Below are positions 25,715-35,064 of a stretch of DNA of 64,000 bases, piece by piece. A model generated the notes under the pieces. That model was not told where the DNA came from. It saw only the letters and a program-made list of their open reading frames with translations, and did not search any database. A program made the position numbers and the translations under genes. The first letter of the stretch is position 1; each line of letters starts with the position of its first letter. Source of the stretch: Sinomonas albida (GTDB lineage: Bacteria; Actinomycetota; Actinomycetes; Actinomycetales; Micrococcaceae); contig NZ_SWDW01000003.1 of assembly GCF_004919045.1 (NCBI RefSeq), positions 62,001-126,000 of the forward strand. The letters are read 5' to 3'.

Positions 25715-26158
25715 CCGGCTCCCGGCCGCGGCGCGCGGCCGGTTCGCATACAGCCACGCAAGTCCGACGAACGGCAGCACGAGCGGCACGAAGCCGTAGC
25801 CGCGGCCGTACACGCTCCAGACCGTGTCCTGGGCGAAGTCCTGGGGGGCGACGACGCTGAACGTGCCGACAGCGAGCACGCCCACGAGTTCGAGCAGGAC
25901 GGCGCCGACCGTGAGGTACCACGTGGCGACGCTCCTGCGCGCCATCGCGACCGTCGCGACGATGTACACCACCGCAGCCACGGCGCTCAGCGTGTAGGCG
26001 AGCGGGGCCTCGGTGAACTTCGTCGCGATCTGGTAGCCAGCCCTCGCGGTCGCCGAGATCGCGAAGATCCCGTAGACCGTCACCACGAGCCGTCCGAGCC
26101 CGCGGCTGCGGGCGCTCGGCGAGTGGTCAGTGTTCTGGGGCGCGTTGTTCTCCGCCAC
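25712..26158 (-). CDS. Small integral membrane protein, 148 aa
   Basis: Unrecognised family. GTG start one base after the stop of the preceding membrane-protein gene. A polar N-terminus of about 25 residues is followed by four predicted membrane helices and a short basic tail ([10 protein letters not shown]), so the C-terminus is probably cytoplasmic. Together with the 122-aa protein it looks like a two-component membrane unit. Its place between truB and ribF is shared with relatives as far as I can recall, but no function is known. Confidence 0.75.
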   Translation of the reverse strand: MAENNAPQNTDHSPSARSRGLGRLVVTVYGIFAISATARAGYQIATKFTEAPLAYTLSAVAAVVYIVATVAMARRSVATWYLTVGAVLLELVGVLAVGTFSVVAPQDFAQDTVWSVYGRGYGFVPLVLPFVGLAWLYANRPRAAAGSR

Positions 26159-26159
26159 G

Positions 26160-26528
26160 TCAGTAGGCTCCGTTCCAGATCTGCTCGATACGGAAGAGCA
26201 TGACAAACAGCGTGATCGGCACCGCCGCGAGCACCACGTTGCTCCACCGGGACTTGTCGAGGATCGCCCACCAGAACGCGGCGATCGGCAGGACGAGCGC
26301 CGTGAGCTCGTAGCCCCAGAATTCCCAGGGCTCGCCGCGCACGGCCTCTCCCCCGGCCTGCCTGACGATTGCCCCGATGCCGAAGACGAGCAGGAAGAGC
26401 TCGACGGCGGCGACGGACAGGATCGCGGCGTCGCCGGGATAGCGCTTGGTCGCCGCGGCCACGAGGCAGACGACGAGCGAGGCGGCACACACGGCCGTCC
26501 CGATCCAGAAGAACGGGTCGGTTATCAC
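26160..26528 (-). CDS. Small integral membrane protein, 122 aa
   Basis: Unrecognised family with four hydrophobic segments and few charged residues, apart from TKRYPGD and GGEAVRGEPWEFWG loops. GTG start overlapping the truB stop by 4 nt bases (GTGA), so it is translated with truB. Probably acts with the next gene product. Confidence 0.75.
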   Translation of the reverse strand: MITDPFFWIGTAVCAASLVVCLVAAATKRYPGDAAILSVAAVELFLLVFGIGAIVRQAGGEAVRGEPWEFWGYELTALVLPIAAFWWAILDKSRWSNVVLAAVPITLFVMLFRIEQIWNGAY

Positions 26529-27412
26529 TCGGCGCCCCCGTGGGCCGCGAACACGAGCTCGGGCTTTGCGGCCGAGCCCGAGTCCCTGAGCAGCGCGATG
26601 AGACTGCCGTCGGGCGCGAAGGCCGCCGTGACGGCGACGTTTCCGCTCGGCGCGATCTTCCGCCCGAAGGACAGCTCGACGGCCTCGTCCGCGGTCAGCT
26701 CGCGCACCGGCAGGAGGGCCCGCGCGGCCTGCGCGATCGGGAGTACCTCGAAGTCCTCGGCGAGCTCCTCGAGCGTCCGGGCCTCAGCGAGGTCGTAGGG
26801 GCCGACCTCTGTGCGGCGCAGGACCGTGAGGTGGCCGCCCACCCCGAGGTCTGTGCCGAGATCCCGTGCCAGGGCCCTGACGTACGTTCCGGAGGAGCAG
26901 CGCACGGTCACGTCGACGTCGAGCACGCGGCCGCCGCGCTCGCGGCGGACGTCGTGGACGTCGAACGCGTGAACGGTGACAGGCCGGGGCTCGAGCGTAA
27001 CGCTCTCGCCCGCGCGGACGCGCGCGTAGGAGCGCTCGCCGCCCACCTTGATCGCGCTCACGCTGCTCGGCACCTGGAGGATCTCACCCATGAGTCGCTC
27101 CGCCCCGGCCCGGATCTGCTCCTCCGTGACGGCCGCTGCGATGGTCTCGGAGACGATCTCGCCCTCGGCGTCGTCCGTCACGGTGCTCTGACCGAGGCGA
27201 ATCGTCGCCGTGTAGGTCTTCGTGGTGCCGACGATGTAGGAGAGGAGCCGCGTGGCCCGGTTGATGCCCACCACGAGGACGCCCGTGGCCATGGGATCCA
27301 GAGTGCCCGCGTGCCCCACCTTCCGGGTTCCGGCCAAGCGGCGCACCCGGCCGACGACGTCGTGGCTCGTCCATCCCTGCGGTTTGTCGACGATCACGAG
27401 TCCAGAAAGCAC
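26525..27412 (-). CDS. truB: tRNA pseudouridine(55) synthase TruB
   Basis: Modifies U55 in the T-loop of tRNAs. 295 aa. The catalytic Asp is at D39 in GHAGTLDPMATGVL; the N-terminus VLSGLVIVDKPQGWTSHDVV is the family consensus, which is why I take the GTG at 27412, although GGGAGG sits only one base before it. An alternative GTG at 27439 adds nine residues. Member of the RNA-modification block downstream of rbfA. Confidence 0.95.
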   Translation of the reverse strand: MLSGLVIVDKPQGWTSHDVVGRVRRLAGTRKVGHAGTLDPMATGVLVVGINRATRLLSYIVGTTKTYTATIRLGQSTVTDDAEGEIVSETIAAAVTEEQIRAGAERLMGEILQVPSSVSAIKVGGERSYARVRAGESVTLEPRPVTVHAFDVHDVRRERGGRVLDVDVTVRCSSGTYVRALARDLGTDLGVGGHLTVLRRTEVGPYDLAEARTLEELAEDFEVLPIAQAARALLPVRELTADEAVELSFGRKIAPSGNVAVTAAFAPDGSLIALLRDSGSAAKPELVFAAHGGAE

Positions 27413-27425
27413 GCCTCCCAGTATG

Positions 27426-27902
27426 TCAGTAGTCGACACGGCCCTCGAACGCCGCCCACGCGTCGAACGGTGCGCTCCTGCGTGTGGCCTCGTTCTGGGA
27501 AACGGGCATGTTCGAGCGATCGTCGCCCTCGAAATAGCGGTAGAACGCGGCGTCGTCGAAGCCGGCCGCGGCCGCGTCGTGGCGGTCCGCCGCGAAGTGC
27601 ACCGAGGAGATCCGGGCCCAGAGGGCGGCGGCGAGGCACAGCGGGCACGGCTCGCAGCTCGTGTAGAGCACGGCGCCATGGAGGTCGAAATCGCCCGTGG
27701 CCGCGGCCGCGCCGCGGATCGCGACGACCTCGGCGTGGGCGGTCGGGTCGTTGTCGCGGGTCACCCGGTTCACGCCTTCGAAGACGGTTCCGTCCCGCAT
27801 CACCACGACGGCGCCGAACGGGCCGCCGCCGTCGGCCACGTTCGCCACGGCAAGATCGACGGCACGCTCAAGATAGGCCGATTCGGCACCTTCTAGCCCC
27901 AT
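27426..27902 (-). CDS. Guanine deaminase-like cytidine-deaminase-fold enzyme
   Basis: 158 aa. Zn motif HAEVVAIR and PCPLC (segment SCEPCPLCLAAALWAR) of the CDA superfamily. GGPFGAVVV, NDPTAHAE and AAGFDDAAFYRYF closely follow Bacillus guanine deaminase (GuaD), so conversion of guanine to xanthine is the best guess; a tRNA adenosine deaminase is less likely. I chose the ATG at 27902 because a TACGAT box lies 7 nt upstream; an in-frame GTG at 27929 is beyond this box. Its stop is 13 bp before truB, so it may lead truB transcription. Confidence 0.85.
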   Translation of the reverse strand: MGLEGAESAYLERAVDLAVANVADGGGPFGAVVVMRDGTVFEGVNRVTRDNDPTAHAEVVAIRGAAAATGDFDLHGAVLYTSCEPCPLCLAAALWARISSVHFAADRHDAAAAGFDDAAFYRYFEGDDRSNMPVSQNEATRRSAPFDAWAAFEGRVDY

Positions 27903-27909
27903 ACGGCCT

Positions 27910-27915
27910 ATCGTA
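27910..27915 (-). promoter_or_regulatory. -10 box of the guanine deaminase-like gene (decides the start)
   Basis: TACGAT on the minus strand, 7 nt before the ATG at 27902. Confidence 0.5.
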
Positions 27916-28018
27916 GGCGCCGCTGACACCCCGTCGCAGAACCTGCCCAGCGGAGTCTCTCACTGCCCCACGCGCACGCGGCGAGCCGAGTCGGCGTCGG
28001 ACCCGCTCGGGGCCGGGC

Positions 28019-28501
28019 CTACTCTGCGTCGATGTCGACGTCGACGTCGTCGTACTCGGATTCGTGCTCGGCGCCGTCGTGGTCCTCGGGCTTCCGGTAC
28101 GGATCTGCGTCGCCTGCGGGCTGGGCGCCCTCGGCAAGCTTGGCCACTTCCTCGTCGTGGGCGCGGGCCTGCCGGAGCAGGTCCTCGACGTGGGACGCGT
28201 TGACGGGGACCTCGTCCGCGACGAACTCGAGCGTCGGGGTGAGGCGGATCGTCAGGTTGCGCCCTACTTCGCGGCGCAGCACGCCCTTCTTGGCGTCGAG
28301 CACCTCGCGGGCGCCCTCCTGCGCGGCGGAATCGCCGAACACGGTGTAGTAGACCGTGGCGTGCTGCAGGTCGTTGGTCACGCGGGCGTCAGTGACCGTG
28401 ATCGCCTCGGCGCGGTCGTCCTTGACGGACTTGCGCAGGGCCTCGGCCACGACCACCTTGATCCGCTGCGCCAGGCGCGCAGCGCGGGCCGGATCTGCCA
28501 T
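28019..28501 (-). CDS. rbfA: 30S ribosome-binding factor A
   Basis: Late 30S maturation factor. 160 aa: a KH-like core (ARAARLAQRIKVVVAEALR, then NDLQHATVYYTVFGD, LTPTLEFVADE) with a long acidic C-terminal tail rich in Asp/Glu. ATG at 28501 has a clear AAGGAG; the frame is open 27 codons further upstream across the infB-rbfA hairpins, but those are non-coding. Follows infB as in most bacteria. Confidence 0.95.
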   Translation of the reverse strand: MADPARAARLAQRIKVVVAEALRKSVKDDRAEAITVTDARVTNDLQHATVYYTVFGDSAAQEGAREVLDAKKGVLRREVGRNLTIRLTPTLEFVADEVPVNASHVEDLLRQARAHDEEVAKLAEGAQPAGDADPYRKPEDHDGAEHESEYDDVDVDIDAE

Positions 28502-28523
28502 GGTGAACTCCTTCTGGGGGAAT

Positions 28524-28539
28524 CGGTCCGTGAGGACCG
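28524..28539 (-). promoter_or_regulatory. Second hairpin in the infB-rbfA gap
   Basis: CGGTCC (28524-28529), GTGA loop, GGACCG (28534-28539), between the large hairpin and the rbfA Shine-Dalgarno. Could be a GNRA-like tetraloop in the rbfA leader. Confidence 0.4.
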
Positions 28540-28541
28540 GA

Positions 28542-28571
28542 GAAGGGGCCCCGCGCTCGCGGGGCCCCTTC
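28542..28571 (-). terminator. 13-bp perfect hairpin between infB and rbfA
   Basis: GAAGGGGCCCCGC (28542-28554) and GCGGGGCCCCTTC (28559-28571) around a 4-nt loop, 14 bp after the infB stop. No T-run follows on the minus strand. May attenuate transcription or mark an RNA-processing site. Confidence 0.6.
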
Positions 28572-28585
28572 GTGACGGGCACTTC

Positions 28586-31498
28586 TCAGGCGCGCGGCTT
28601 CTCGCGCATCTCGAACGTCTCGATGATGTCCTCGAGCTGGATGTCGTTGAAGGACCCCAGGCCGATACCGCATTCGAAGCCCTCGCGGACCTCGGTCGCG
28701 TCATCCTTGAACCGCTTGAGCGAGTCGATCGAGAGGTTGTCGCCGATGACCACGCCATCGCGGAGGAGCCGCGCCTTCGAGTTGCGGCGGATGATGCCGC
28801 TGCGCACGATCGAGCCGGCGATGTTGCCGAACTTCGAGGAGCGGAAGATCTCGCGCACCTCGGCGGTACCGAGCTGCACCTCCTCGTACTCCGGCTTGAG
28901 CATGCCCTTGAGGGCGAGCTCGATGTCCTCGATCGCAGCGTAGATGACCGAGTAGAAGCGCATGTCCACGCCCTCGCGGTCCGCGAGCTCGGCGACACGC
29001 TCCGCGGGGCGGACGTTGAAGCCGATGATGATCGCGTTGTCGACCGTCGCGAGGTTGACATCGTTCTGCGTGATCGCACCGACGCCGCGGTGGATGACCC
29101 GGAGCTGGACCTCTTCGCCGACGTCGATCTTGAGCAGCGAGTCCTCGAGGGCCTCGACCGCACCGGACACGTCGCCCTTGAGGATGAGGTTGAGGGTGTC
29201 GATCTTGCCCTCGGCCACAGCCTTGTCGAAGTCCTCGAGGCTGATCCGCTTGCGGCGCTTGGCGAGCTGGGCATTGCGCTCGGCGGCCTCGCGCTTCTCC
29301 GCGATCTGGCGGGCCGTGCGGTCGTCCTCTGTCACGAGGAACGTGTCGCCTGCCCGCGGGACCGAGGAGAGGCCCAGGACCTGGACCGGACGCGACGGGA
29401 GCGCGACCTCGACCGGCTCGCCGTCCTCGTCGAACATCGCGCGGACGCGGCCGTGGGCCGTTCCCGCCACCATGTTGTCGCCGACGTGGAGCGTTCCGGA
29501 CTGGACGAGAACCGTCGCCACGGCGCCGCGTCCGCGGTCGAGGTTCGCCTCGATCGCGACGCCGCGCGCGTCCTTGTTCGGGTTCGCGCGGAGGTCGAGG
29601 GCGGCGTCTGCCGTGAGCAGCACCGACGAGATGAGGTCGTCGATGTGCAGGCCCTGGCGTGCCGAGACGTCGACGAACATCGTGTCGCCGCCGTACTCCT
29701 CGGGAACGAGGCCGTACTCGGTGAGCTGGCCGCGGACCTTGTCCGGGTTCGCGCCCTCCTTGTCGATCTTGTTCACTGCGACGACGATCGGCACGCCGGC
29801 CGCCTGCGCGTGGTTGAGCGCCTCGACGGTCTGCGGCATGACGCCGTCATCCGCGGCCACGACGAGCACCGCGATGTCGGTGACCTGGGCACCACGGGCA
29901 CGCATGGCGGTGAACGCCTCGTGACCCGGGGTGTCGATGAAGGTGAGCTTGCGCTCCTGGCCCTCGTGCTCGAACGAGATCTGGTACGCACCGATGTGCT
30001 GCGTGATGCCGCCGTGCTCGCCCTCCACCACGTTCGTGTGGCGGATGGCATCGAGGAGGCGCGTCTTACCGTGGTCGACGTGGCCCATGACGGTCACGAC
30101 GGCCGGGCGGACCTCGAGGTCCTCGTCCGTCTCGGCCTCAAGCTCGGCATCGAGGTCGATGTCGAAGGACTCGAGCAGCTCGCGCTCCTCGTCCTCCGGC
30201 GAGACGACCTGGATCTTGTAGCCCAGCTCCTCGCCGAGCACGCCGAACGTCTCCTCGTCGAGCGACTGCGTCGCCGTAGCCATTTCGCCGAGGTGGAAGA
30301 GCACGGTGACGAGCGAGGCGGGGTTCGCGTCGATCTTCTCCGCGAAGTCCGTGATGGACGCGCCGCGGCGGAGCTTGACGATCGTCTCGCCGTCGCCGCG
30401 CGGCACCGAGACGCCGCCGAGCGACGGAGCGCTCATCTGCTCCAGTTCCTGGCGCTTCGCGCGCTTCGACTTGCGCTGCTTGCCGCGACCGGCGCCACCC
30501 TTGCCGAAGGCGCCCTGCGTGCCGCCGCGTCCGCGGCCGCCCTTGCCGAAGCCGCCGCCGGCGGGACCGCCGCCGGGGGCGCCGGCCCCCGGACGTCCGG
30601 GACCGCGGCCGCCGGCACCGGCGGGACGCGCACCCGGCTGGGGACGCTCGGTGCGTGCAGGCATCATGCCGGGGTTCGGACGGGGACCGCCCGAACCGCC
30701 CGGACGAGGACCGCCGGTGCCACCGGGACGCGGACCACCCGAGCCGCCGGGACGCTGTCCGCCGGAGCCGGCCGGACGCGGGCCGCCCGGGCGCGGGGCG
30801 CCGGAGCGCGGAGCGCCGGGCCGCGGGATGCCCGAGGTGCCGCCGGGACGCGGCGCCGGGCGCGGGCCTCCGGGACGATCGCCGTCACGGGAACCGCCCG
30901 GGCGGGGCATGCCCTGCGAGGTGGCAAACGGGTTGTTGCCAGGACGCGGCGCGCGATCCTCGCGGCCAGGGCGCTGCATGCCCTGCGACGAGGAGAACGG
31001 GTTGTTGCCGGGGCGGGGGCCACCCGAACGCGGGCCGGGCGTCGCCGACGGGCGCGGACCGGGAGCCGCCGCGGGGCGGGAGCCGGGACGCGGAGCGTCC
31101 GACGACGGGCGCGGGGCCGGAGCGGGCGCGGCGGCCTGCTCCTCCTCCGGACGGGCCGGAGCCGCCGGGCGCCCGGGACCGGGCTTCACGGCACCGTCAC
31201 GGGCAGGCGCCGCCGCAGCGGGAGCCGGTGCCGGTGCTGCCGGAGCCGGGGCAGACGACTTCTGGGTCGCCGGCTTGGGGGCTGACGGGCGCGCGGGAGC
31301 CGGGGCTGCCGACGCGCGGGAAGCGGCGGGCTTGGCCCCGCCGGAAGGATAGGCGTCGCGAAGCTTCTTCACGACGGGCGCCTCGATTGTCGAGGACGCA
31401 GAACGCACGAACTCGCCGAGCTGCTGAAGCTTCGCGAGGGCGTCCTTGGAGGTGATACCGAGCTCTTTGGCGAGCTCGTGTACGCGGACCTTGGCCAC
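28586..31498 (-). CDS. infB: Translation initiation factor IF-2
   Basis: GTPase bringing initiator tRNA to the 30S subunit. 970 aa. Residues 1-50 form the IF2N domain ([21 protein letters not shown]); about 52-340 is a Pro/Gly/Ala/Arg linker with many RPGG repeats and a duplicated RPGNNPF-x4-QGM unit; a second IF2N-like domain follows; the G1 motif GHVDHGKT is near residue 472, then DTPGHEAF and NKIDKEG, and domains II-IV. GTG start at 31498 with AGGAG five bases upstream. Co-transcribed with ylxR. Confidence 0.97.
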   Translation of the reverse strand: MAKVRVHELAKELGITSKDALAKLQQLGEFVRSASSTIEAPVVKKLRDAYPSGGAKPAASRASAAPAPARPSAPKPATQKSSAPAPAAPAPAPAAAAPARDGAVKPGPGRPAAPARPEEEQAAAPAPAPRPSSDAPRPGSRPAAAPGPRPSATPGPRSGGPRPGNNPFSSSQGMQRPGREDRAPRPGNNPFATSQGMPRPGGSRDGDRPGGPRPAPRPGGTSGIPRPGAPRSGAPRPGGPRPAGSGGQRPGGSGGPRPGGTGGPRPGGSGGPRPNPGMMPARTERPQPGARPAGAGGRGPGRPGAGAPGGGPAGGGFGKGGRGRGGTQGAFGKGGAGRGKQRKSKRAKRQELEQMSAPSLGGVSVPRGDGETIVKLRRGASITDFAEKIDANPASLVTVLFHLGEMATATQSLDEETFGVLGEELGYKIQVVSPEDEERELLESFDIDLDAELEAETDEDLEVRPAVVTVMGHVDHGKTRLLDAIRHTNVVEGEHGGITQHIGAYQISFEHEGQERKLTFIDTPGHEAFTAMRARGAQVTDIAVLVVAADDGVMPQTVEALNHAQAAGVPIVVAVNKIDKEGANPDKVRGQLTEYGLVPEEYGGDTMFVDVSARQGLHIDDLISSVLLTADAALDLRANPNKDARGVAIEANLDRGRGAVATVLVQSGTLHVGDNMVAGTAHGRVRAMFDEDGEPVEVALPSRPVQVLGLSSVPRAGDTFLVTEDDRTARQIAEKREAAERNAQLAKRRKRISLEDFDKAVAEGKIDTLNLILKGDVSGAVEALEDSLLKIDVGEEVQLRVIHRGVGAITQNDVNLATVDNAIIIGFNVRPAERVAELADREGVDMRFYSVIYAAIEDIELALKGMLKPEYEEVQLGTAEVREIFRSSKFGNIAGSIVRSGIIRRNSKARLLRDGVVIGDNLSIDSLKRFKDDATEVREGFECGIGLGSFNDIQLEDIIETFEMREKPRA

Positions 31499-31666
31499 AT
31501 TTCTCCTGTCTCGGTCCGCGCCGAGCCAGGCGTGGACCGTCTACTGCTTGCTGCAGGCCTCGTCAGACATCACCGAACAGTTCAGTGGGCGTGCTGCGAG
31601 ACCGTGGGCGGCGCGCAACTTGTTCATCGTTACGCGCTCATCGGACGGGGACTCATCGGGTATCCA

Positions 31667-31984
31667 TCAGATTTCTGACCCGCTTTCAGCTTGGACGGTG
31701 ACCGTGCCGGCGGTGGCCTGCACAGTGGTGCCGAAGAAGTCGTCCACCGCAGCATGGTCCACCGCGCCCCGGAAGGCGCGCTGGAACGCACGGCGCTTGA
31801 CGGCTTGCGTCAGGCATGTCCGGTCGGGGTGCAGCCAAGCACCTCGACCGGGCAGCCGGCGGCGCGGATCGACGACGACGCGTTGAGGGTCCTCGGGGTC
31901 CCGCACCAGCCGGAGCAGTACGGACCGGGCACCGGTCCGGCGGCAGCCTATGCAGGTGCGAAGTGGCTCGGCGTTACTCTGCAC
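31667..31984 (-). CDS. ylxR: YlxR-family RNA-binding protein (DUF448)
   Basis: 105-aa protein always found between nusA and infB. Signature RTCIGCRR (about residues 9-16), then DPRRRLPGRGAWLHPDRTCLTQA. The fold binds nucleic acid; in Bacillus it has been linked to RNase P and to gene regulation. GTG start. A -10 box and a 16-bp palindrome upstream suggest that ylxR-infB has its own promoter in addition to read-through from nusA. 168 bp between ylxR and infB hold no recognisable gene. Confidence 0.9.
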   Translation of the reverse strand: MQSNAEPLRTCIGCRRTGARSVLLRLVRDPEDPQRVVVDPRRRLPGRGAWLHPDRTCLTQAVKRRAFQRAFRGAVDHAAVDDFFGTTVQATAGTVTVQAESGSEI

Positions 31985-32014
31985 GTTCCACTGCCCCTGG
32001 CTTGTCGCTTGCCG

Positions 32015-32030
32015 CCGGGCGCGCGCCCGG
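32015..32030. repeat. 16-bp perfect palindrome before ylxR
   Basis: CCGGGCGC followed immediately by its reverse complement. Lies in the ylxR leader, 9 bp downstream of the TATAGAAT box. Operator or hairpin; the role is not known. Confidence 0.7.
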
Positions 32031-32038
32031 ACCTGTCT

Positions 32039-32046
32039 ATTCTATA
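32039..32046 (-). promoter_or_regulatory. -10 box for ylxR-infB
   Basis: TATAGAAT on the minus strand just after the nusA hairpin. No good -35 at 17 bp. Similar to the GATAGAAT box of rpsO. Confidence 0.45.
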
Positions 32047-32058
32047 GCCCCTCCCCAA

Positions 32059-32082
32059 CTGGGGCGAAAAGGAGCGCCCCAG
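32059..32082 (-). terminator. Hairpin after nusA
   Basis: CTGGGGCG (32059-32066) with CGCCCCAG (32075-32082), 8-bp stem with an A/G-rich loop, 43 bp downstream of the nusA stop. Probably a partial terminator before the ylxR-infB promoter. Confidence 0.55.
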
Positions 32083-32124
32083 CCGGGTCGACGGGCTCGG
32101 CCGGGCCGGAACCGGCGGCCGAGA

Positions 32125-33093
32125 TCAGACGGTCGCGTCCGAGGCGATGTCGATGCGCCATCCCGTGAGCTTCGCGGCGAGGCGGGCATTCTGGCCCTCC
32201 TTGCCGATCGCGAGCGAGAGCTGGTAGTCGGGCACCATCACGCGGGCGGAGCGAGCAGCCTCGTCCACGATCGTGACCGACTTGACCTTCGCCGGCGAGA
32301 GCGCGTTCGCGATGAACGTCGCGGCGTCGTCGCTGAAGTCGACGATGTCGATCTTCTCGTCGTTGAGCTCGGTCATGACGGCCCGCACCCGCGAGCCCAT
32401 CTCCCCGATGCATGCGCCCTTGGCATTGACGCCCGGCACGTTCGCGCGCACGGCGATCTTGGTGCGGTGTCCGGCCTCGCGCGCGATCGCGACGATCTCG
32501 ACGCTGCGGTCCGCGATCTCCGGAACCTCGAGCTCGAAGAGCTTCTTGACGAGGCCCGGATGCGAGCGCGAGAGCGTGATCGACGGGCCCTTGAGGCCCC
32601 GGTGCACGTCGACGACGTAGGCACGGATGCGGCTTCCGTGCACGTACTGCTCCCCGGGAACCTGCTCGGGCGGCGGCAGGAGCGCCTCGACGGCGCCGAG
32701 GTTCACCTGGATCATGTGCGGGTTGCTGCCCTGCTGGATCTGCCCGGCGATGAGCTCGCCCTCGCGGCCCTTGAACTCGCCGAGCACGTTGTCATCCTCG
32801 ACGTCGCGGAGGCGCTGCAGGATCACCTGGCGGGCGGTCGTCGCCGCGATGCGGCCGAAGCCAGCCGGCGTGTCATCGAACTCGCCGATCGAGTTGCCTT
32901 CCTCGTCTTCCTCGGTGGCCCAGATGGTCACGTGACCGCTCTTGCGGTCCACCTCGGCGCGGGCCCTCTCGATCGCCCCCGGCGATTTGTGGTAGGCGAG
33001 GAGAAGGGCCTGCTCGATCGTCGGGATGAGCTTCTCGACAGGAATGTCCCGCTCGCGCTCCAGCAGGCGCAGCGCGCTCATGTCGATGTCCAC
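32125..33093 (-). CDS. nusA: Transcription termination/antitermination protein NusA
   Basis: Binds RNA polymerase and nascent RNA. 322 aa, the short actinobacterial form: N-terminal polymerase-binding domain, S1 domain ([24 protein letters not shown]), then two KH domains ([47 protein letters not shown]). No acidic C-terminal repeats. Its GTG start shares a base with the rimP stop (TAGTG), showing translational coupling. Confidence 0.96.
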   Translation of the reverse strand: MDIDMSALRLLERERDIPVEKLIPTIEQALLLAYHKSPGAIERARAEVDRKSGHVTIWATEEDEEGNSIGEFDDTPAGFGRIAATTARQVILQRLRDVEDDNVLGEFKGREGELIAGQIQQGSNPHMIQVNLGAVEALLPPPEQVPGEQYVHGSRIRAYVVDVHRGLKGPSITLSRSHPGLVKKLFELEVPEIADRSVEIVAIAREAGHRTKIAVRANVPGVNAKGACIGEMGSRVRAVMTELNDEKIDIVDFSDDAATFIANALSPAKVKSVTIVDEAARSARVMVPDYQLSLAIGKEGQNARLAAKLTGWRIDIASDATV

Positions 33094-33734
33094 TAGGCCT
33101 CCTCGGCGTGTGTGTCAGTGTCGGTGTCCGCTTCGAAAGTCTCGAAGGCGGTCTCGGGGATCTCGTCGAGCCGGGCGAACTCGACCTCGACCCGCCCGCT
33201 GCGGATCTTCGAGAACGGGAGCGTGACGGGCTCTCCCTGCTTGGGCTTGACCCCCTTCTTGGGGGCGGGCAGATCGGGGACCACGGTCACGCCGTCGTCC
33301 GTCACGTCTGTGAGGCGGCCGGTCACGTTCTCGCCCTGGATCACGTTGACCTTCACGAGCCGTCCCTTGGCCCGGTGCCAGTGCCGCGGCTCGGTGAGCG
33401 GGCGCGCGAGGCCGGGCGAGGACACCTCGAGATCGTACGGACGGTTGTCGGCGAACGTTCCGGCCGTTCCGTCGAGCACGTCGGAGAGCTCCCGCGAGAT
33501 CTCGGCGATCACGTCGAGGCCCACTCCGCCGGTCTCCTCCTGGGGCAGGTCCACGACCACGTGCACGGTTCTGTGGGCGCCGGCAGCCTTGATGGTGATC
33601 CCCTCGAGGAAGAGCCGATGGGCCTGGATGCTGGGCTCAAGCAACTCGTGCAGGCGCGCCTCCTCGGCCGCGAACGGCGGCTCCCCGGCCTGGCGGCTGG
33701 GACGCGCGGGTTCCGGCTGGACAGGCTCGGACAT
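33093..33734 (-). CDS. rimP: Ribosome maturation factor RimP
   Basis: 30S maturation factor. 213 aa, with actinobacterial extensions at both ends around the core ([28 protein letters not shown], then [13 protein letters not shown]). ATG with a strong GAGGAGG. First gene of the rimP-nusA-(ylxR-infB-rbfA) series. Confidence 0.93.
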   Translation of the reverse strand: MSEPVQPEPARPSRQAGEPPFAAEEARLHELLEPSIQAHRLFLEGITIKAAGAHRTVHVVVDLPQEETGGVGLDVIAEISRELSDVLDGTAGTFADNRPYDLEVSSPGLARPLTEPRHWHRAKGRLVKVNVIQGENVTGRLTDVTDDGVTVVPDLPAPKKGVKPKQGEPVTLPFSKIRSGRVEVEFARLDEIPETAFETFEADTDTDTHAEEA

Positions 33735-33770
33735 GGGGGTCCGCCTCCTCTTTTCGCTCGTTGTCCTCTA

Positions 33771-33776
33771 AGACTA
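33771..33776 (-). promoter_or_regulatory. Possible -10 box of rimP-nusA
   Basis: TAGTCT on the minus strand, 36 bp before the rimP ATG; leaves room for the GAGGAGG Shine-Dalgarno. Confidence 0.4.
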
Positions 33777-33794
33777 TCGGCTCGCGGAGCGGTG

Positions 33795-35012
33795 ATGGTC
33801 GCCCGCTTCGGCCGTGGGATGATCGAGCCCGTGACTTCGACCACCACACCCCCGGAACCGACCTCTCCGGGAGACGCGTCAGACGCGGCCGAGGGCGCCG
33901 CCGAGGGCGCGACTGCGCGCCCTGCTTGGCCCTACTGGGTGAGTGGCGTGCTGGCCGTGCTCATCGCGCTCGGCACGGCCACCGCGGTGGCACTGCAGCC
34001 CCTTCCCGCCCCCGCCCCGAGCCGCGGCGAGCTCGCCCTCCGCTCCGCGCAGGACGACGCCGCGCGTCTCGCCTCCCTCGCGCGCACCGCCTCAGGGCAG
34101 CCGGGCGGACAGACGACGGCGGGGGTCCGGGCCGCGCTCGCCTCGACGGCGGCGGTGCTCGACAAGCAGGTGGGCCTCCTCGCCTCTCGGCCCGGGGCGA
34201 GCCCCAGCCCGGGCTCCAGCCCAGCGGCAGCGAGCCCGGACCAGGGAAGCCCGGCCGTCGTCACGGCCCGGCTCTTCGCGAGCGTCGAAGCTCGACTCGT
34301 GGCGCTGCCCGACGTCGACGGCCCGACGGCGACGCTCCTCGCCTCCCTCGCCGCCGGACAGTCGCTCCAGGCGGAGGGGATCGCGTCCGCCGCGGGGCTC
34401 CCGCCGCAGCAGCCGGCGCCAAGCCAGGGAGCGGTACAGCAGGGAGCGGGACAGCAGGGAGCCTCGCCCACCGCCTCCTCGACCCCGAACGCCTGCCCGA
34501 GTGCCAGCCCAGCGGCCACCAAGCCGGCCCCGGCCGCGGTTCCCTCGGCCCCGCCCGTCACCGCCGCGCCGGCCGCCGGACTCTCGTTCGCGGACTCGCT
34601 CGTCGCCGTCGACCGCGCCGAGACCGCCGCGGCCTACGTGCTCGAGACAGCGCTCGCGCGCTCGTCCCAGGGCTCTTCCGACGCTCTGGCCCGGGCCTCG
34701 GCCCTGGACGCGCACCGCCGCCAGCTCACCGCCGTCGCGGGCCTCGCGGCTGCCGCGTGCGTCACCCTGCCGCCCGGGGACGCCGGGTTCGCGGTTCCGT
34801 CCGGCTTCGCCGCGGACCCCACGCCCACGCTTGCCGCGGTCGCCGAGTCCGCCGCGGAATCGTGGGCCCAGCTCGTCGGCGCGGCGCCCGCGGACCGTCG
34901 CGCGGCCGCGGCGCAAGGGCTCCTCGCCGCGGCCCAGCTCGCGGCGGGCGCGGCGCCGTCGTCCGCCCCGGCCTTCCCGGGGCTCCCCGCGGCCAACCCG
35001 GCGGCCAACTGA
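33795..35012 (+). CDS. DUF4439 domain protein with one membrane anchor
   Basis: 405 aa from the ATG at 33795 (GGAG upstream); ATG 33819 and GTG 33831 are alternatives. One hydrophobic anchor (about residues 46-67, VSGVLAVLIALGTATAVAL), then a Ser/Pro/Gly-rich linker, then a C-terminal four-helix ferritin-like domain (SLVAVDRAETAAAYVLETALA, SALDAHRRQL) of DUF4439. The equivalent M. tuberculosis gene also lies beside rimP, which supports the call. Function unknown. Divergent from rimP. Confidence 0.8.
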   Translation: MVARFGRGMIEPVTSTTTPPEPTSPGDASDAAEGAAEGATARPAWPYWVSGVLAVLIALGTATAVALQPLPAPAPSRGELALRSAQDDAARLASLARTASGQPGGQTTAGVRAALASTAAVLDKQVGLLASRPGASPSPGSSPAAASPDQGSPAVVTARLFASVEARLVALPDVDGPTATLLASLAAGQSLQAEGIASAAGLPPQQPAPSQGAVQQGAGQQGASPTASSTPNACPSASPAATKPAPAAVPSAPPVTAAPAAGLSFADSLVAVDRAETAAAYVLETALARSSQGSSDALARASALDAHRRQLTAVAGLAAAACVTLPPGDAGFAVPSGFAADPTPTLAAVAESAAESWAQLVGAAPADRRAAAAQGLLAAAQLAAGAAPSSAPAFPGLPAANPAAN

Positions 35013-35064
35013 GGAAAGGCTTGCTTCGCTGGCAGGCCCCGGCGGTGAGTGCCACAGTGGAAAC

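Noticed and set aside
28064-31285. 1073-codon open frame on the plus strand opposite infB and rbfA
   Set aside because: Low-complexity mirror of the IF-2 linker and G domain; no promoter, Shine-Dalgarno or recognisable fold.
31560-31666. Repeated GATGAG in the ylxR-infB gap resembling a hammerhead core
   Set aside because: The conserved CUGAUGA and GAAA core elements with three stems cannot be assembled.
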